Shown: positions 56,001-63,504 of the stretch, piece by piece
Layout of the letters: every line of letters starts with the position of its first letter
Position numbering within the stretch: the first letter of the stretch is position 1
Assembly: GCA_964634325.1 (NCBI GenBank)
Contig: CAZWJF010000013.1
Span: 19,288-83,287, forward strand
Reading direction: 5' to 3'
Source: JAJXWB01 sp964634325
Lineage (GTDB): Bacteria > Pseudomonadota > Alphaproteobacteria > Rhizobiales > Beijerinckiaceae
Length of the DNA: 64,000 bases
Position numbers and translations under genes: made by a program
The notes under the pieces: generated by a model
What the model was told of the DNA's origin: nothing
Database searches by the model: none
The model's input: the letters and a program-made list of their open reading frames with translations, nothing else

Positions 56001-56136
56001 TCGTCGTGTCTGCGAGCGCCAGCGGGCCGCGCGCCGCCGAGACGGTGGGCAGGATATCGCCTGCAAGCAGCGCGCGGGCGAAAGTCGGCAGAAATGGCGC
56101 GCCCGGCGCGATCGTGAACAGGCGCGGGCGCGCCAT
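53029..56136 (-). CDS. addB: Double-strand break repair protein AddB
   Basis: Partner of AddA, with an inactive helicase-like fold and a second nuclease. The 1035-residue protein begins LFTIAPGAPFLPTFARALL, has VPTRRAARALISQL in place of a functional Walker A, and ends with a PD-(D/E)XK domain carrying IVDYKTGAPP near residue 909. Its start lies 2 bases after the murU stop and its end overlaps addA by four bases, so the pair is translationally coupled. Confidence 0.95.
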   Translation of the reverse strand: MARPRLFTIAPGAPFLPTFARALLAGDILPTVSAARGPLALADTTIYVPTRRAARALISQLAGFVDSGAVLLPKIRPLGAVDEEAALFADPLDGAFAFDGELPGAINEIERRLLLAELVSAWSRALAGAIVGAGREGEPSAPLLVGATPADALALAGDLAGLIDEFIVEGADWSAVRSLVAEEYDRYWAISVEFLKIAFERWPAILAERKLLDAADRRARLIEREIARLNAGVNEPTIVLGSTGTNRATARLIGAIARLPAGAVVLPGLDLTAPENDWRAVAGREASKQILFNHPQAALARLLNTIGADRSDVRPLCSPVDALEQRRLFVAQALAPSEGTPAWRSFVATHGAMIEPALRDVALIEAADEREEALAIAIRLRAALETPGATAALITPDRAIARRVRAEFARWRLEVDDSGGEPLGGTPAGAFARAALTAASEKSDVALAALLADPTLAPAQARDRAAALARMFEIGVLRATPHDADWARRIASARIAARDRRAHPAVRRIGDAEWSELREFITAVEAALAPLYETAARRPVATWIRLHQTCLAALAAQAAPRGGDDALALERLFAEVGAAVVENERGFEIDLSDYRALFDTLTSRASVRGPQRSHPRLKILGLLEARLLDVDVVVLAGLDETIWPPQTRTDAFLNRPMRAQLGLTPPERRIGQSAHDLTMAMGAPCVTLARALKRDRAPTVPSRFLQRMEALAGDVWKKVRERGDAWVALAREIDRPSASVSLARPNPAPPLDLRPTALSVTRIETLRRDPYAIFAERILELQPLEALDAVVGAAEQGTAIHAALYEIARRWPQGALPPDARDIVVAAAREQLAEFFADPSWRAFRWPGLLAGVDFALDYDARRRAALARVHGEAKGQVDLELRDGSVFRLSAVADRIEIDLQGRARIVDYKTGAPPTAAQARVGFASQLTLEAEMVRRGGFKEVGDFEPESGLYLKIGGRGGGKIVDIAPKDVSFDQLAGEHWDELAKMLSSYRDPARGYASRPFAQYASRYGDYDHLARVKEWSATGGAQEGEA

Positions 56137-56138
56137 CG

Positions 56139-56879
56139 TCAGAGGTCCGGCCGCGCGAAGGCGCGTTCAGCGTCCGCAATGGCTTCCGGAGTTCCCACAT
56201 GCAGCCACCGCCCGCCGAGCCGCACGCCGTGGAGCCTGCCGGCCTGCGCGGCGCGGAAGAAATAGGGAGCGAGGCGGAAGACATCGTCTGTTGCGTCGTC
56301 GAACAGTCCCGGTTTGACGATGCCGACGCCAGCGTAGACGAAAGCGGCGACCTCCTGTTCGGCGCGTTTGACCAGTCGGCCGTCCGCCTGCAGGTGGAAA
56401 TCGCCGGGCCAGTCGACGCCGACGCTGTCGGCGGTCGCCGCCACGAGCAGGAGAATGTCCATGTCCTGCGGGCGCCACGCCCTCTTCATCGCTTCGAGCG
56501 CGGAATCCGGCCCCTCGATCCACACTGCGTCGGTGTTGCAGATGAAGAAGTCGCGCCCGTCGATCAGCGGCAAGACTTTCTTGATGCCGCCGCCCTGATC
56601 GAGCAGCTTCGCGCGCTCGTCCGAGATGACGATCTGCGGCCTGCGTCGCCCTTTCAGATGATCCTCGATCTGGCCGGCGAGGTGATGGACGTTGACAATC
56701 GCGCGCGCGACGCCCGCGTCGGCGAGCCGGTCAAGCATGTGGTCGAGCATGGCGCGGCCGCCGACCTGCACGAGCGGCTTGGGAATGCGGTCGGTGATCG
56801 GCCGCATGCGCGTGCCCAGACCGGCGGCGAAGACCATCGCCGTATCAAGCGGCGCGCGATCGTTGCCTTGAGACGTCAC
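56139..56879 (-). CDS. murU: N-acetylmuramate-1-phosphate uridylyltransferase (MurU)
   Basis: Nucleotidyltransferase of 246 residues that makes UDP-MurNAc from MurNAc-1-phosphate in the peptidoglycan recycling route that bypasses MurA and so lowers fosfomycin sensitivity. Motifs are MVFAAGLGTRMRPITDRIPKP, with the NTP-binding loop, FFICNTDAVW with the metal-binding Asp, and WLHVGTPEAI. The GTG start at 56879 directly follows the TGA of the tsaE-amgK gene (TGAGTG), whose kinase domain would make its substrate. Confidence 0.9.
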   Translation of the reverse strand: MTSQGNDRAPLDTAMVFAAGLGTRMRPITDRIPKPLVQVGGRAMLDHMLDRLADAGVARAIVNVHHLAGQIEDHLKGRRRPQIVISDERAKLLDQGGGIKKVLPLIDGRDFFICNTDAVWIEGPDSALEAMKRAWRPQDMDILLLVAATADSVGVDWPGDFHLQADGRLVKRAEQEVAAFVYAGVGIVKPGLFDDATDDVFRLAPYFFRAAQAGRLHGVRLGGRWLHVGTPEAIADAERAFARPDL

Positions 56880-58415
56880 TCAGGCGTCCTCGATGAGACG
56901 CGGCAGGTTGGCGAGATGCCACTCGCGCAACGTCGTCAACGCCGGATGCGCCAGATTCTTGCGGAGATAGCGCGTCACGCGCGGCAGGTGCGCGAGGTAT
57001 TGCGGCTTGCGGTCCCGTTTGTCGAGTCGCGCGAAGATGCCGAGAATCTTCGTGGCGCGCTGCGCGCCGAGAATGGCGTAGGCGCGCGCGAAAGCCGCCA
57101 TGTCGAAGTCTGGCGCGCTGGCGCGGCGCAATTGCGCGTAGTGGCCGAGCAGTCGCAGCTCCATGTCGTCAGGCACTGTGACGCGCGCATCCTGCAACAA
57201 CGAGACGACGTCATAAGCGGCGTGTCCCATCACGCAATCCTGGAAGTCGATAATCCCGACCCGCTTGATTCCCTCGCGTTCGGACAGCCAGATCAGGTTC
57301 GGCGAATGATAGTCGCGCAGCGTCCAGGTCGGCGGCGCTGTCGCGATCTCGATCGCGATCTGGCGCCAGAGATTGACGAAGGACGCGCGTTGGCCCGATG
57401 AGAGATTGGCGCCGGCGATGTGAGGCGCGTACCAGTCGATCAGCAGCTCGACCTCGATCAGCAGCGCGTCGAGGTCGTAGGGCGGGATGCGATAGGTCGA
57501 ACCATCGCTCATTGTGATTGAATCGGAGTGCGGCCGCGCGTGGAGATGGGCGAGCGCTGCGGCGGCTTCCGCATAGCGTTCGCGGATCGGGCCTTGCGCG
57601 TCGACGACGCCGTCTGCGCCGAGGTCTTCCAGAACCGCAAGACCGCCGACGAGGTCGGCGGCGTAGATTTCGGGCGCCGACAGTCCCTCGGCCCGCAATG
57701 CGCTGTCGATGGCGACGAAAGGTCGGATGTTTTCGGCGAGTTTCGCGATCGCGCTGTAAGGCTTGCCGTAGCGCACCGGCGGACCGTCCGGCCGCGGCGG
57801 CGAGATCATCAGGATCGCGCGCGCGCCGTCGGGCTTGCGCAGCCGTTCGTAGGCGCGCGTCGATGCGTCGCCGAGCATGAACTCGCGCGCCGCGTCCCGC
57901 CAGCCGGACGTCTCGAGGATTTCATCCACGCCTTTCGCGCGCGCCACGCGTGCGGCGACGGCGCCATAGCCGGACAGTTCGACGACGCGCGCCTCGTCGT
58001 GGCCGGGCGGAATGGTCAGACGGACGTCGAGGCGCTCGGCGGGCAGGGCGCCGCCGGCGCGTTCGGCCCATTCCACGAGCACGAGCGCCTGATCCGTCGC
58101 TTCGTCCCATCCGAGTTCGCCGAGTTCGGAGGGATCGCCGATTCTGTAGAGATCGGCGTGGACGATCGGGAAATCGACGCCCTCGTAAACCTGCATCAGC
58201 GTGAAGGTCGGGCTCGGCACGTCGAGCTGCGGGTCGTCGGTCAGTTTGCGGATCAGCGCGCGGGCGAACGCCGTCTTGCCTGCGCCGAGGTCGCCGGAGA
58301 GCGTGACGAGATCGCCGGCGCCGACCATCTCGGCGACCTTTTCGGCCAGCGCGCGCGTACCGGCCTCGTCTGCGACCTCCAGCCGCCAGACCGTCATGTC
58401 GTGGACCGTTTTCAT
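56880..58415 (-). CDS. tsaE: TsaE-AmgK fusion: t6A synthesis ATPase plus amino-sugar kinase
   Basis: Bifunctional protein of 511 residues. Residues about 10-160 are TsaE, the ATPase needed for threonylcarbamoyl-adenosine at position 37 of tRNA: GDLGAGKTAFARAL (Walker A), SPTFTLMQVY, ADLYRIGD and LVEWAER. Residues about 170-511 are an aminoglycoside-phosphotransferase-like kinase of the AmgK type (MurNAc/GlcNAc anomeric kinase): YERLRKPDGARAILM, the catalytic loop LRDYHSPNLIW near residue 366 and IDFQDCVMG near 387. The start overlaps the divL stop (ATGA) and murU follows without a gap. Such fusions are known in alphaproteobacteria. Confidence 0.92.
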   Translation of the reverse strand: MKTVHDMTVWRLEVADEAGTRALAEKVAEMVGAGDLVTLSGDLGAGKTAFARALIRKLTDDPQLDVPSPTFTLMQVYEGVDFPIVHADLYRIGDPSELGELGWDEATDQALVLVEWAERAGGALPAERLDVRLTIPPGHDEARVVELSGYGAVAARVARAKGVDEILETSGWRDAAREFMLGDASTRAYERLRKPDGARAILMISPPRPDGPPVRYGKPYSAIAKLAENIRPFVAIDSALRAEGLSAPEIYAADLVGGLAVLEDLGADGVVDAQGPIRERYAEAAAALAHLHARPHSDSITMSDGSTYRIPPYDLDALLIEVELLIDWYAPHIAGANLSSGQRASFVNLWRQIAIEIATAPPTWTLRDYHSPNLIWLSEREGIKRVGIIDFQDCVMGHAAYDVVSLLQDARVTVPDDMELRLLGHYAQLRRASAPDFDMAAFARAYAILGAQRATKILGIFARLDKRDRKPQYLAHLPRVTRYLRKNLAHPALTTLREWHLANLPRLIEDA

Positions 58416-60931
58416 CCGGGCGTCCGCTGGTTGTCGTTGTCCTGTGGCGCGTCGGATTGCGGCGCGTCGGAGGTCTGCGCGTCAGCGCCGCGCGCCGGGA
58501 AGATGCAGGTGACCGCCGTGCCTTCTCCCGGCGCGGAATCGATATGCACCGCGCCGCCGTGCAACTCCACCAGCGCCTTCACGATCGACAGGCCGAGGCC
58601 GACGCCGCGATGGCGCGTGCCGATGGTGTGGCTCTTGAAACGGTCGAACACCTTGTCGAGAACGTCGGGCGGGATGCCCCGACCGTTGTCGCTCACCTTG
58701 AAGGCGATTTCGCCTTCGCGCCGCAACGCCGCCAGCGTGACCGTCTGGCCGGGCTCCGAAAAACCGATCGCATTGGAGAGCAGGTTGAACAGGATTTGCC
58801 GCAGCCGTTTGCCGTCTGCGCGGAACGAGCCGATGTTGTCGCGCGCCACGATCGACAGATGAATGCCGGTTTCCGACAGCCGGTCCTGAACGCCGGCGAC
58901 CGCCGAACGCATGGTTTCGGCGATGTCGACATCGTCGAGTTCGAGCTGCATGCCATCCTTGTCGATGGTCGCGAGATCGAGAATGTCGTTGATGATGGCG
59001 AGCAGCGCCGACGACGATTTCATTGCGAAGCCGACGTATTCGCGTTGGCGTGGATTGAGGGGGCCGACGCTTTCGTTGTCGAGCAGCTGGATGAACCCGA
59101 TGACGTTGGTCAGCGGCGATCTCAGCTCGTAGGAAATGTGATGCACGAAATCGTTGCGGAGATCTTCCGCTTCGATCAGCGCCTGGTTGCGGTCGGTGAG
59201 CGCGCGTTCGACGCTCACCTGCGCCGTGACGTCGATGAAAGTGAGCAGCGTCGCGCCGTCCGGCAGCGGTTGTGCGGCGCAGTCGAGGACGACGCCGTCC
59301 GAGCGCGACATGCGGCAGGAATAGCCCCTGCGCTGTTCGTGCAGGCCGGTCACGACCTCGCGGATGCGCGCAAAGCCGTCGCTGTCCGCGCAGAGCGGCG
59401 TGCAGCGCTGCGCGATGGCGTCGAAATGCGGTCGATCGGCCAGAAGCTCGTCCTGCAGCCGCCACATGCGGGTGAAAGACGGGTTGTGCAGTTTCAGCTT
59501 GCCGTCCGTGCCGAACACGGCGACGCCTTCTTGCAGCGTATCGAGCGTTTCGTTCTGGACGCTCATCATTTCGTTGAAGCGCGACTGGATTTCGAAGCGC
59601 TCGGTCACGTCGTCGTACAGATATGTCACGCCGCCATGCGGACCCGGATTGGAGACGACGCGAAATGTACGGCCCGCAGGCACGTACCACAGGTGCTCGC
59701 GCGTCTCCTGAGACTGATAGGACGATAGAACGCTCGCCTTCCATGAGCGGAAATCGGCCTGTTCGGGCAGCCGGTGTTCGGCGCGCAACCGGTCGAGAAT
59801 TTCCGAATCCGTCGGCCCCTGATCGAGGAAGCTCTGCGGTAGGCTCCAAAGCTGTCTGTAGGCCGCGTTGTGGAATACGAGACGCTTCTTGCCGTCGAAG
59901 ATCGCCACAGCGGTCGGCAATTGATCGAGCGTGCGCGCGTGCGATTCCATCTGCTGTTCGAGATTGTCGCGCACGCTCTCGAGTTCGTTGAGATCCTGCG
60001 CGTAGCCGACGGACCCCGTGCGGGTCGGCGTCTCGACGACATCGAGCAGATGCCGCTCGCCAGAGACGAGGCCGGGAAGGCGCACGCGCCACGTGCCGCC
60101 CATTTCGCGCGCGCGCTTGCTCGCCTCGCGGGCGTCGCGGTCGAGCAGCTCGACGCCCTTTGCGACCGCTTCGGTCGAATCGCGCGCCTCGACCGCGCGG
60201 GCGTAAGCCGCGTTGACCCAGACGAGGCGCCCGTCCGTGTCGCGCATCCACACGGGCGCTGCGATCGAATCCAGCATGGCGCGCAGAGCGTCGGTCTGCG
60301 CGCCGAGATCCGCGTGGCGCTGTCGCAACGACAGAAGCTCCATGCGATCGCCCGAGACGTCCCGGATGCGCAGCACGGCGCGCCCTGCGATCGCGCGCCC
60401 CTCCGCCTCCAGATGACGGCCCGACAGGGTCACCAGCGACATGCGGAAGCCTTCGCCGCGGCCGCGCAGCCGTTCGACGCAATCGTCCAGCCGTTGCGCC
60501 AGCGCGGGTTCGAGCCAGGCGCCGAAGCCGAGCACGCGGCGCGGCACGGGCGCGTCCGTGACCAGGCCGATTTCGCCTTCGATCTCCGGTTCGCTGGTCG
60601 CCGAACCCCAGGCGACGATGACTTGCGGCTCGGCGGAAAGAAACACCTGCGCGCGCTCGAGTTTCGCACGCGAGGATTCGAGTTCGGCGACGAGCGCGCT
60701 TTCGCGCTGCGTCCATTGCTTGCGGCCGGTCAGATGCAGCAGCGCGGTGATCGTTGAGAAGATGACCAGTCCGACGACGAGCGACACGCCGACGACGTTG
60801 GGTTCCTGCATGGGGGCGGCGTCGGCGGCGAGCGCGGGCGCAGCGGCGACCAGAGCGAAGGTCGAGGCGGACACCGAGAGTTTGGCGAGGCCAGCGAACA
60901 TCGTTTCGCCCAATCGCCTCTGCCGCGCCAT
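58412..60931 (-). CDS. divL: DivL-type sensor kinase with tyrosine at the phosphoacceptor site
   Basis: Membrane-anchored PAS-domain kinase homologue of 839 residues. In Caulobacter DivL controls CckA and thereby CtrA. There is an N-terminal hydrophobic anchor (FALVAAAPALAADAAP and VVGVSLVVGLVIFSTI), several PAS-like regions (residues 200-560), a DHp helix HHISYELRSPLT in which Tyr601 replaces the usual histidine, and an intact HATPase (LRQILFNLLSNAIGFS, DNGRGIPPD, GVGLGLSIV). The ATG at 60931 has AGGGGAAG seven bases upstream, better than 60991. It heads the tsaE-amgK, murU, addB, addA operon. Confidence 0.93.
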   Translation of the reverse strand: MARQRRLGETMFAGLAKLSVSASTFALVAAAPALAADAAPMQEPNVVGVSLVVGLVIFSTITALLHLTGRKQWTQRESALVAELESSRAKLERAQVFLSAEPQVIVAWGSATSEPEIEGEIGLVTDAPVPRRVLGFGAWLEPALAQRLDDCVERLRGRGEGFRMSLVTLSGRHLEAEGRAIAGRAVLRIRDVSGDRMELLSLRQRHADLGAQTDALRAMLDSIAAPVWMRDTDGRLVWVNAAYARAVEARDSTEAVAKGVELLDRDAREASKRAREMGGTWRVRLPGLVSGERHLLDVVETPTRTGSVGYAQDLNELESVRDNLEQQMESHARTLDQLPTAVAIFDGKKRLVFHNAAYRQLWSLPQSFLDQGPTDSEILDRLRAEHRLPEQADFRSWKASVLSSYQSQETREHLWYVPAGRTFRVVSNPGPHGGVTYLYDDVTERFEIQSRFNEMMSVQNETLDTLQEGVAVFGTDGKLKLHNPSFTRMWRLQDELLADRPHFDAIAQRCTPLCADSDGFARIREVVTGLHEQRRGYSCRMSRSDGVVLDCAAQPLPDGATLLTFIDVTAQVSVERALTDRNQALIEAEDLRNDFVHHISYELRSPLTNVIGFIQLLDNESVGPLNPRQREYVGFAMKSSSALLAIINDILDLATIDKDGMQLELDDVDIAETMRSAVAGVQDRLSETGIHLSIVARDNIGSFRADGKRLRQILFNLLSNAIGFSEPGQTVTLAALRREGEIAFKVSDNGRGIPPDVLDKVFDRFKSHTIGTRHRGVGLGLSIVKALVELHGGAVHIDSAPGEGTAVTCIFPARGADAQTSDAPQSDAPQDNDNQRTPG

Positions 60932-61146
60932 CGTCTTCCCCTTCGAGGCGCACGCGCGCGCCGGCGGCAAGCCGACCGCAATGAGCCTCATGATCGGCGA
61001 CGTCCGCCCCGTCGCCCGAATCGCTTCAATTTAGCCTTAGCGCACGCACTTGAGAAAGTAGTTAACGGGAAGGAAATTTACGGCTTGCCCGATGCAGGAG
61101 GCGGCGGCCGCCGCCGCCAGCGCGGGCGGCGTGGAATTTATAACGA

Positions 61147-61182
61147 ATACTGATTGACAGTATACAGATTATATGGTCCTAT
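61147..61182 (+). promoter_or_regulatory. Promoter with embedded operator before the 3-hydroxybenzoate genes
   Basis: TTGACA (61154-61159) and TCCTAT (61177-61182) have a 17-base spacer and face the hydroxylase gene. ATACTG-N5-CAGTAT (61147-61163) is a perfect 6-bp-arm palindrome over the -35 box, compatible with a GntR- or MarR-type repressor. The rest of 60932-61217 is AT-richer but shows no gene. Confidence 0.55.
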
Positions 61183-61217
61183 GCGCTCAACAGCACAAGA
61201 CGGTTTGGGAGGAACGA

Positions 61218-62414
61218 ATGAGCGCCAGCATGGACAATCGCTTCATCGTGGTCGGCGGCGGCATCGGCGGGCTGGCGGCGTCGCTTGCTCTGGTGCGCCA
61301 GGGATTCGAGGTTACGGTTCTCGAGCAGGCGCCCGAAATTGGTGAAATCGGCGCCGGCATCCAGCTGGGCCCCAACGCTTTTTCGGCGTTCGACGCGCTC
61401 GGCGTCGGCGAAAAGGCTCGCGGCCGCGCAGTCTATGTCGACGAGATGATCATGCACGACGCGATCGACGGCGCGCTTGTCGGCCGCATCCCGACAGGCG
61501 AAGAGTTTCGCAAGCGCTTCAACAATCCCTATGCCGTCATCCACCGCGTCGACATTCATTCCTCGTTGCTCGAAGGCGCGCAGGAGACGGGCCGCATCGA
61601 ATTCAAGACCTCGACGCGCATCGAACGCATCGAGCAGGACGACAAGGGCGTGATCGCGTGGGATCAGAACGGCGTCGCCCATCGCGGCGTCGGGCTGATC
61701 GCCGCAGACGGCGGCAAATCGGTCGTGCGCGCCCAATATGTCAACGACCCGCCGCGCATCACCGGCCACGTCGTCTACCGCGCCGTCATCGACAAGGCGG
61801 ACTTCCCGAAGGACCTCCAGTGGAATGCGGCCTCGCTCTGGGCTGGCCCGAAATGCCATCTCGTGCACTATCCGCTGCGCGGCGGCGAGCAATACAACGT
61901 CGTCGTCACCTTCCATTCCCGCAAGCCCGAGGAGTGGGGCGTCACCGACGGCTCCAAGGAGGAAGTGCAGAGTTATTTCAAGGAAGTTTGCCCGAAGGCG
62001 CGCCAACTCATCGACCTGCCGAAATCGTGGCGGCGTTGGGCGACAGCCGACAAGGAGCCGATCGAGACATGGACCTTCGGCCGCGTCACCCTGCTCGGGG
62101 ACGCCGCGCATCCGACCACGCAATATATGGCGCAGGGCGCCTGCATGGCGCTGGAGGATGCGGTGACTTTGGGCGAGGCGCTGCGCGTCAATCAGAACGA
62201 CATTCCCAAGGCGCTCGATCTCTATCAGAAATGCCGCACGACGCGCACGGCGCGCATCGTTTTGTCGGGCCGCGAGATGGGGCGGATCTATCACGCCAGC
62301 GGCATCGAGCGGAAAATCCGCAATTCGCTTTGGAAAGGTCGTGAGACCGAACGTTTCTACGACGCCGTCGAATGGCTGTACGGTTGGAACGTCACCAAGG
62401 CTCTGGAACAATAA
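61218..62414 (+). CDS. 3-hydroxybenzoate 6-monooxygenase
   Basis: FAD- and NADH-dependent flavoprotein hydroxylase of 398 residues that would convert 3-hydroxybenzoate to gentisate (2,5-dihydroxybenzoate). It shows the dinucleotide fold FIVVGGGIGGLAASLAL, the GAGIQLGPNA stretch, a DG-type motif LIAADGGKSVVR and the second FAD motif LLGDAAHPTTQYMAQGAC. GGGAGGAAC precedes the ATG. The gentisate dioxygenase gene 30 bases downstream makes the assignment much stronger; salicylate 5-hydroxylation by a related enzyme is the alternative. Confidence 0.88.
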   Translation: MSASMDNRFIVVGGGIGGLAASLALVRQGFEVTVLEQAPEIGEIGAGIQLGPNAFSAFDALGVGEKARGRAVYVDEMIMHDAIDGALVGRIPTGEEFRKRFNNPYAVIHRVDIHSSLLEGAQETGRIEFKTSTRIERIEQDDKGVIAWDQNGVAHRGVGLIAADGGKSVVRAQYVNDPPRITGHVVYRAVIDKADFPKDLQWNAASLWAGPKCHLVHYPLRGGEQYNVVVTFHSRKPEEWGVTDGSKEEVQSYFKEVCPKARQLIDLPKSWRRWATADKEPIETWTFGRVTLLGDAAHPTTQYMAQGACMALEDAVTLGEALRVNQNDIPKALDLYQKCRTTRTARIVLSGREMGRIYHASGIERKIRNSLWKGRETERFYDAVEWLYGWNVTKALEQ

Positions 62415-62444
62415 GCGCCGCAGCGCGCACAAGGAGGAAAGACC

Positions 62445-63488
62445 ATGTCGCAGCTCGGCACGCTCGAAGAGCTTCCGCTCGACTACCGCAACGGCCTGAC
62501 CGCGCAGAATCTCGTGCCGCTCTGGCCGAGCCTGCGCGCAGCGCTGCCCTATCATATCCCCAACCGCCGCACGAAGCCGATGGTCTGGCGTTACGCCGAC
62601 ATCCGTCCGGAATTGCTGCGCGCGGGCGAACTGACGCCGATCGAAAAGGCCGAACGCCGCGTGCTCGTGCTCGCCAATCCGGGCCTCGGTCTGGAAAACA
62701 TGCAGGCGACGCCGTCGATCTACATCGGCATGCAATTGATCCTGCCGCGCGAGACCGCCCCGAACCACAAGCACAGCCCGAGCGCCGTGCGCTTCGTGGT
62801 CGAGGGCGAAGGCGGGTTCACCTCTGTCGAAGGCGAGAAGATGCCGATGGAGAAGGGCGACCTGATCCTCACGCCCTCCGGCCTTTGGCACGAGCACGGC
62901 CACGAGGGAGCCGGCCCGGTCGTCTGGCTCGACGCGCTCGACCTGCCGATGGTCTATGCGCTCGAAGCTTCCTATTGCATCGAGGGCGAGCCGCAGACGA
63001 TCCGCAATCAGCCGGACGCCTCGCAGAACCGCTATCGTCGCTCGGGCCTCGTGCCTTACGCCTCGCTGCAGGCGCCGCGCCCGGCCTATCCGCTGCGCCG
63101 CTTCCCCTGGAAGGATACGCGCGCGGCGCTGCAGGATCTGGCGACCGTGACGGACGCCGGCGAGATCGTGCAGCTCGCCTACGTCAATCCCGAGACTGGC
63201 GGCGAATGCCTGCCGATCCTCGGCTTTTCCGCGATCATGCTGCGCCCTGGCGAGACGATCAAACCGGTCCGACGCTCGGCTTCCGCGGTTCTGCATGTGG
63301 TCGAGGGCGAGGGGCAGGCGCTTGTCGACGACGTGGAGCTGAACTGGGGCGGCCAGGACACGATGGCCGTGCCGACGCACGCGCGTGTGACGATAACGAA
63401 TCGCTCGGCGTCGAAGCCGGCCTTCCTGTTCCAGGTCGACGACGCGCCGATGCAGAAGAAGCTCGGATTCTACGAGACGTTCGCCTGA
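62445..63488 (+). CDS. Gentisate 1,2-dioxygenase
   Basis: Fe(II) bicupin ring-cleavage enzyme of 347 residues that opens gentisate to maleylpyruvate. The first cupin holds the metal-binding histidines in NHKHSPSAVRFVVEG and GLWHEHGHEG; the second is GFSAIMLRPGETIKPVRR with VVEGEGQALV, in which the ligands are degenerate as usual. A strong AAGGAGGAAAG precedes the ATG. Maleylpyruvate isomerase and fumarylpyruvate hydrolase genes do not follow; nth converges 16 bases away. Confidence 0.94.
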   Translation: MSQLGTLEELPLDYRNGLTAQNLVPLWPSLRAALPYHIPNRRTKPMVWRYADIRPELLRAGELTPIEKAERRVLVLANPGLGLENMQATPSIYIGMQLILPRETAPNHKHSPSAVRFVVEGEGGFTSVEGEKMPMEKGDLILTPSGLWHEHGHEGAGPVVWLDALDLPMVYALEASYCIEGEPQTIRNQPDASQNRYRRSGLVPYASLQAPRPAYPLRRFPWKDTRAALQDLATVTDAGEIVQLAYVNPETGGECLPILGFSAIMLRPGETIKPVRRSASAVLHVVEGEGQALVDDVELNWGGQDTMAVPTHARVTITNRSASKPAFLFQVDDAPMQKKLGFYETFA

Positions 63489-63504
63489 GCTCGGCTTCGC
63501 CGCG

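Noticed and set aside
61057..61078. TTGA and TTAAC upstream of divL as a CtrA-like box
   Set aside because: Spacing is eight bases, not seven, so it does not fit the motif.
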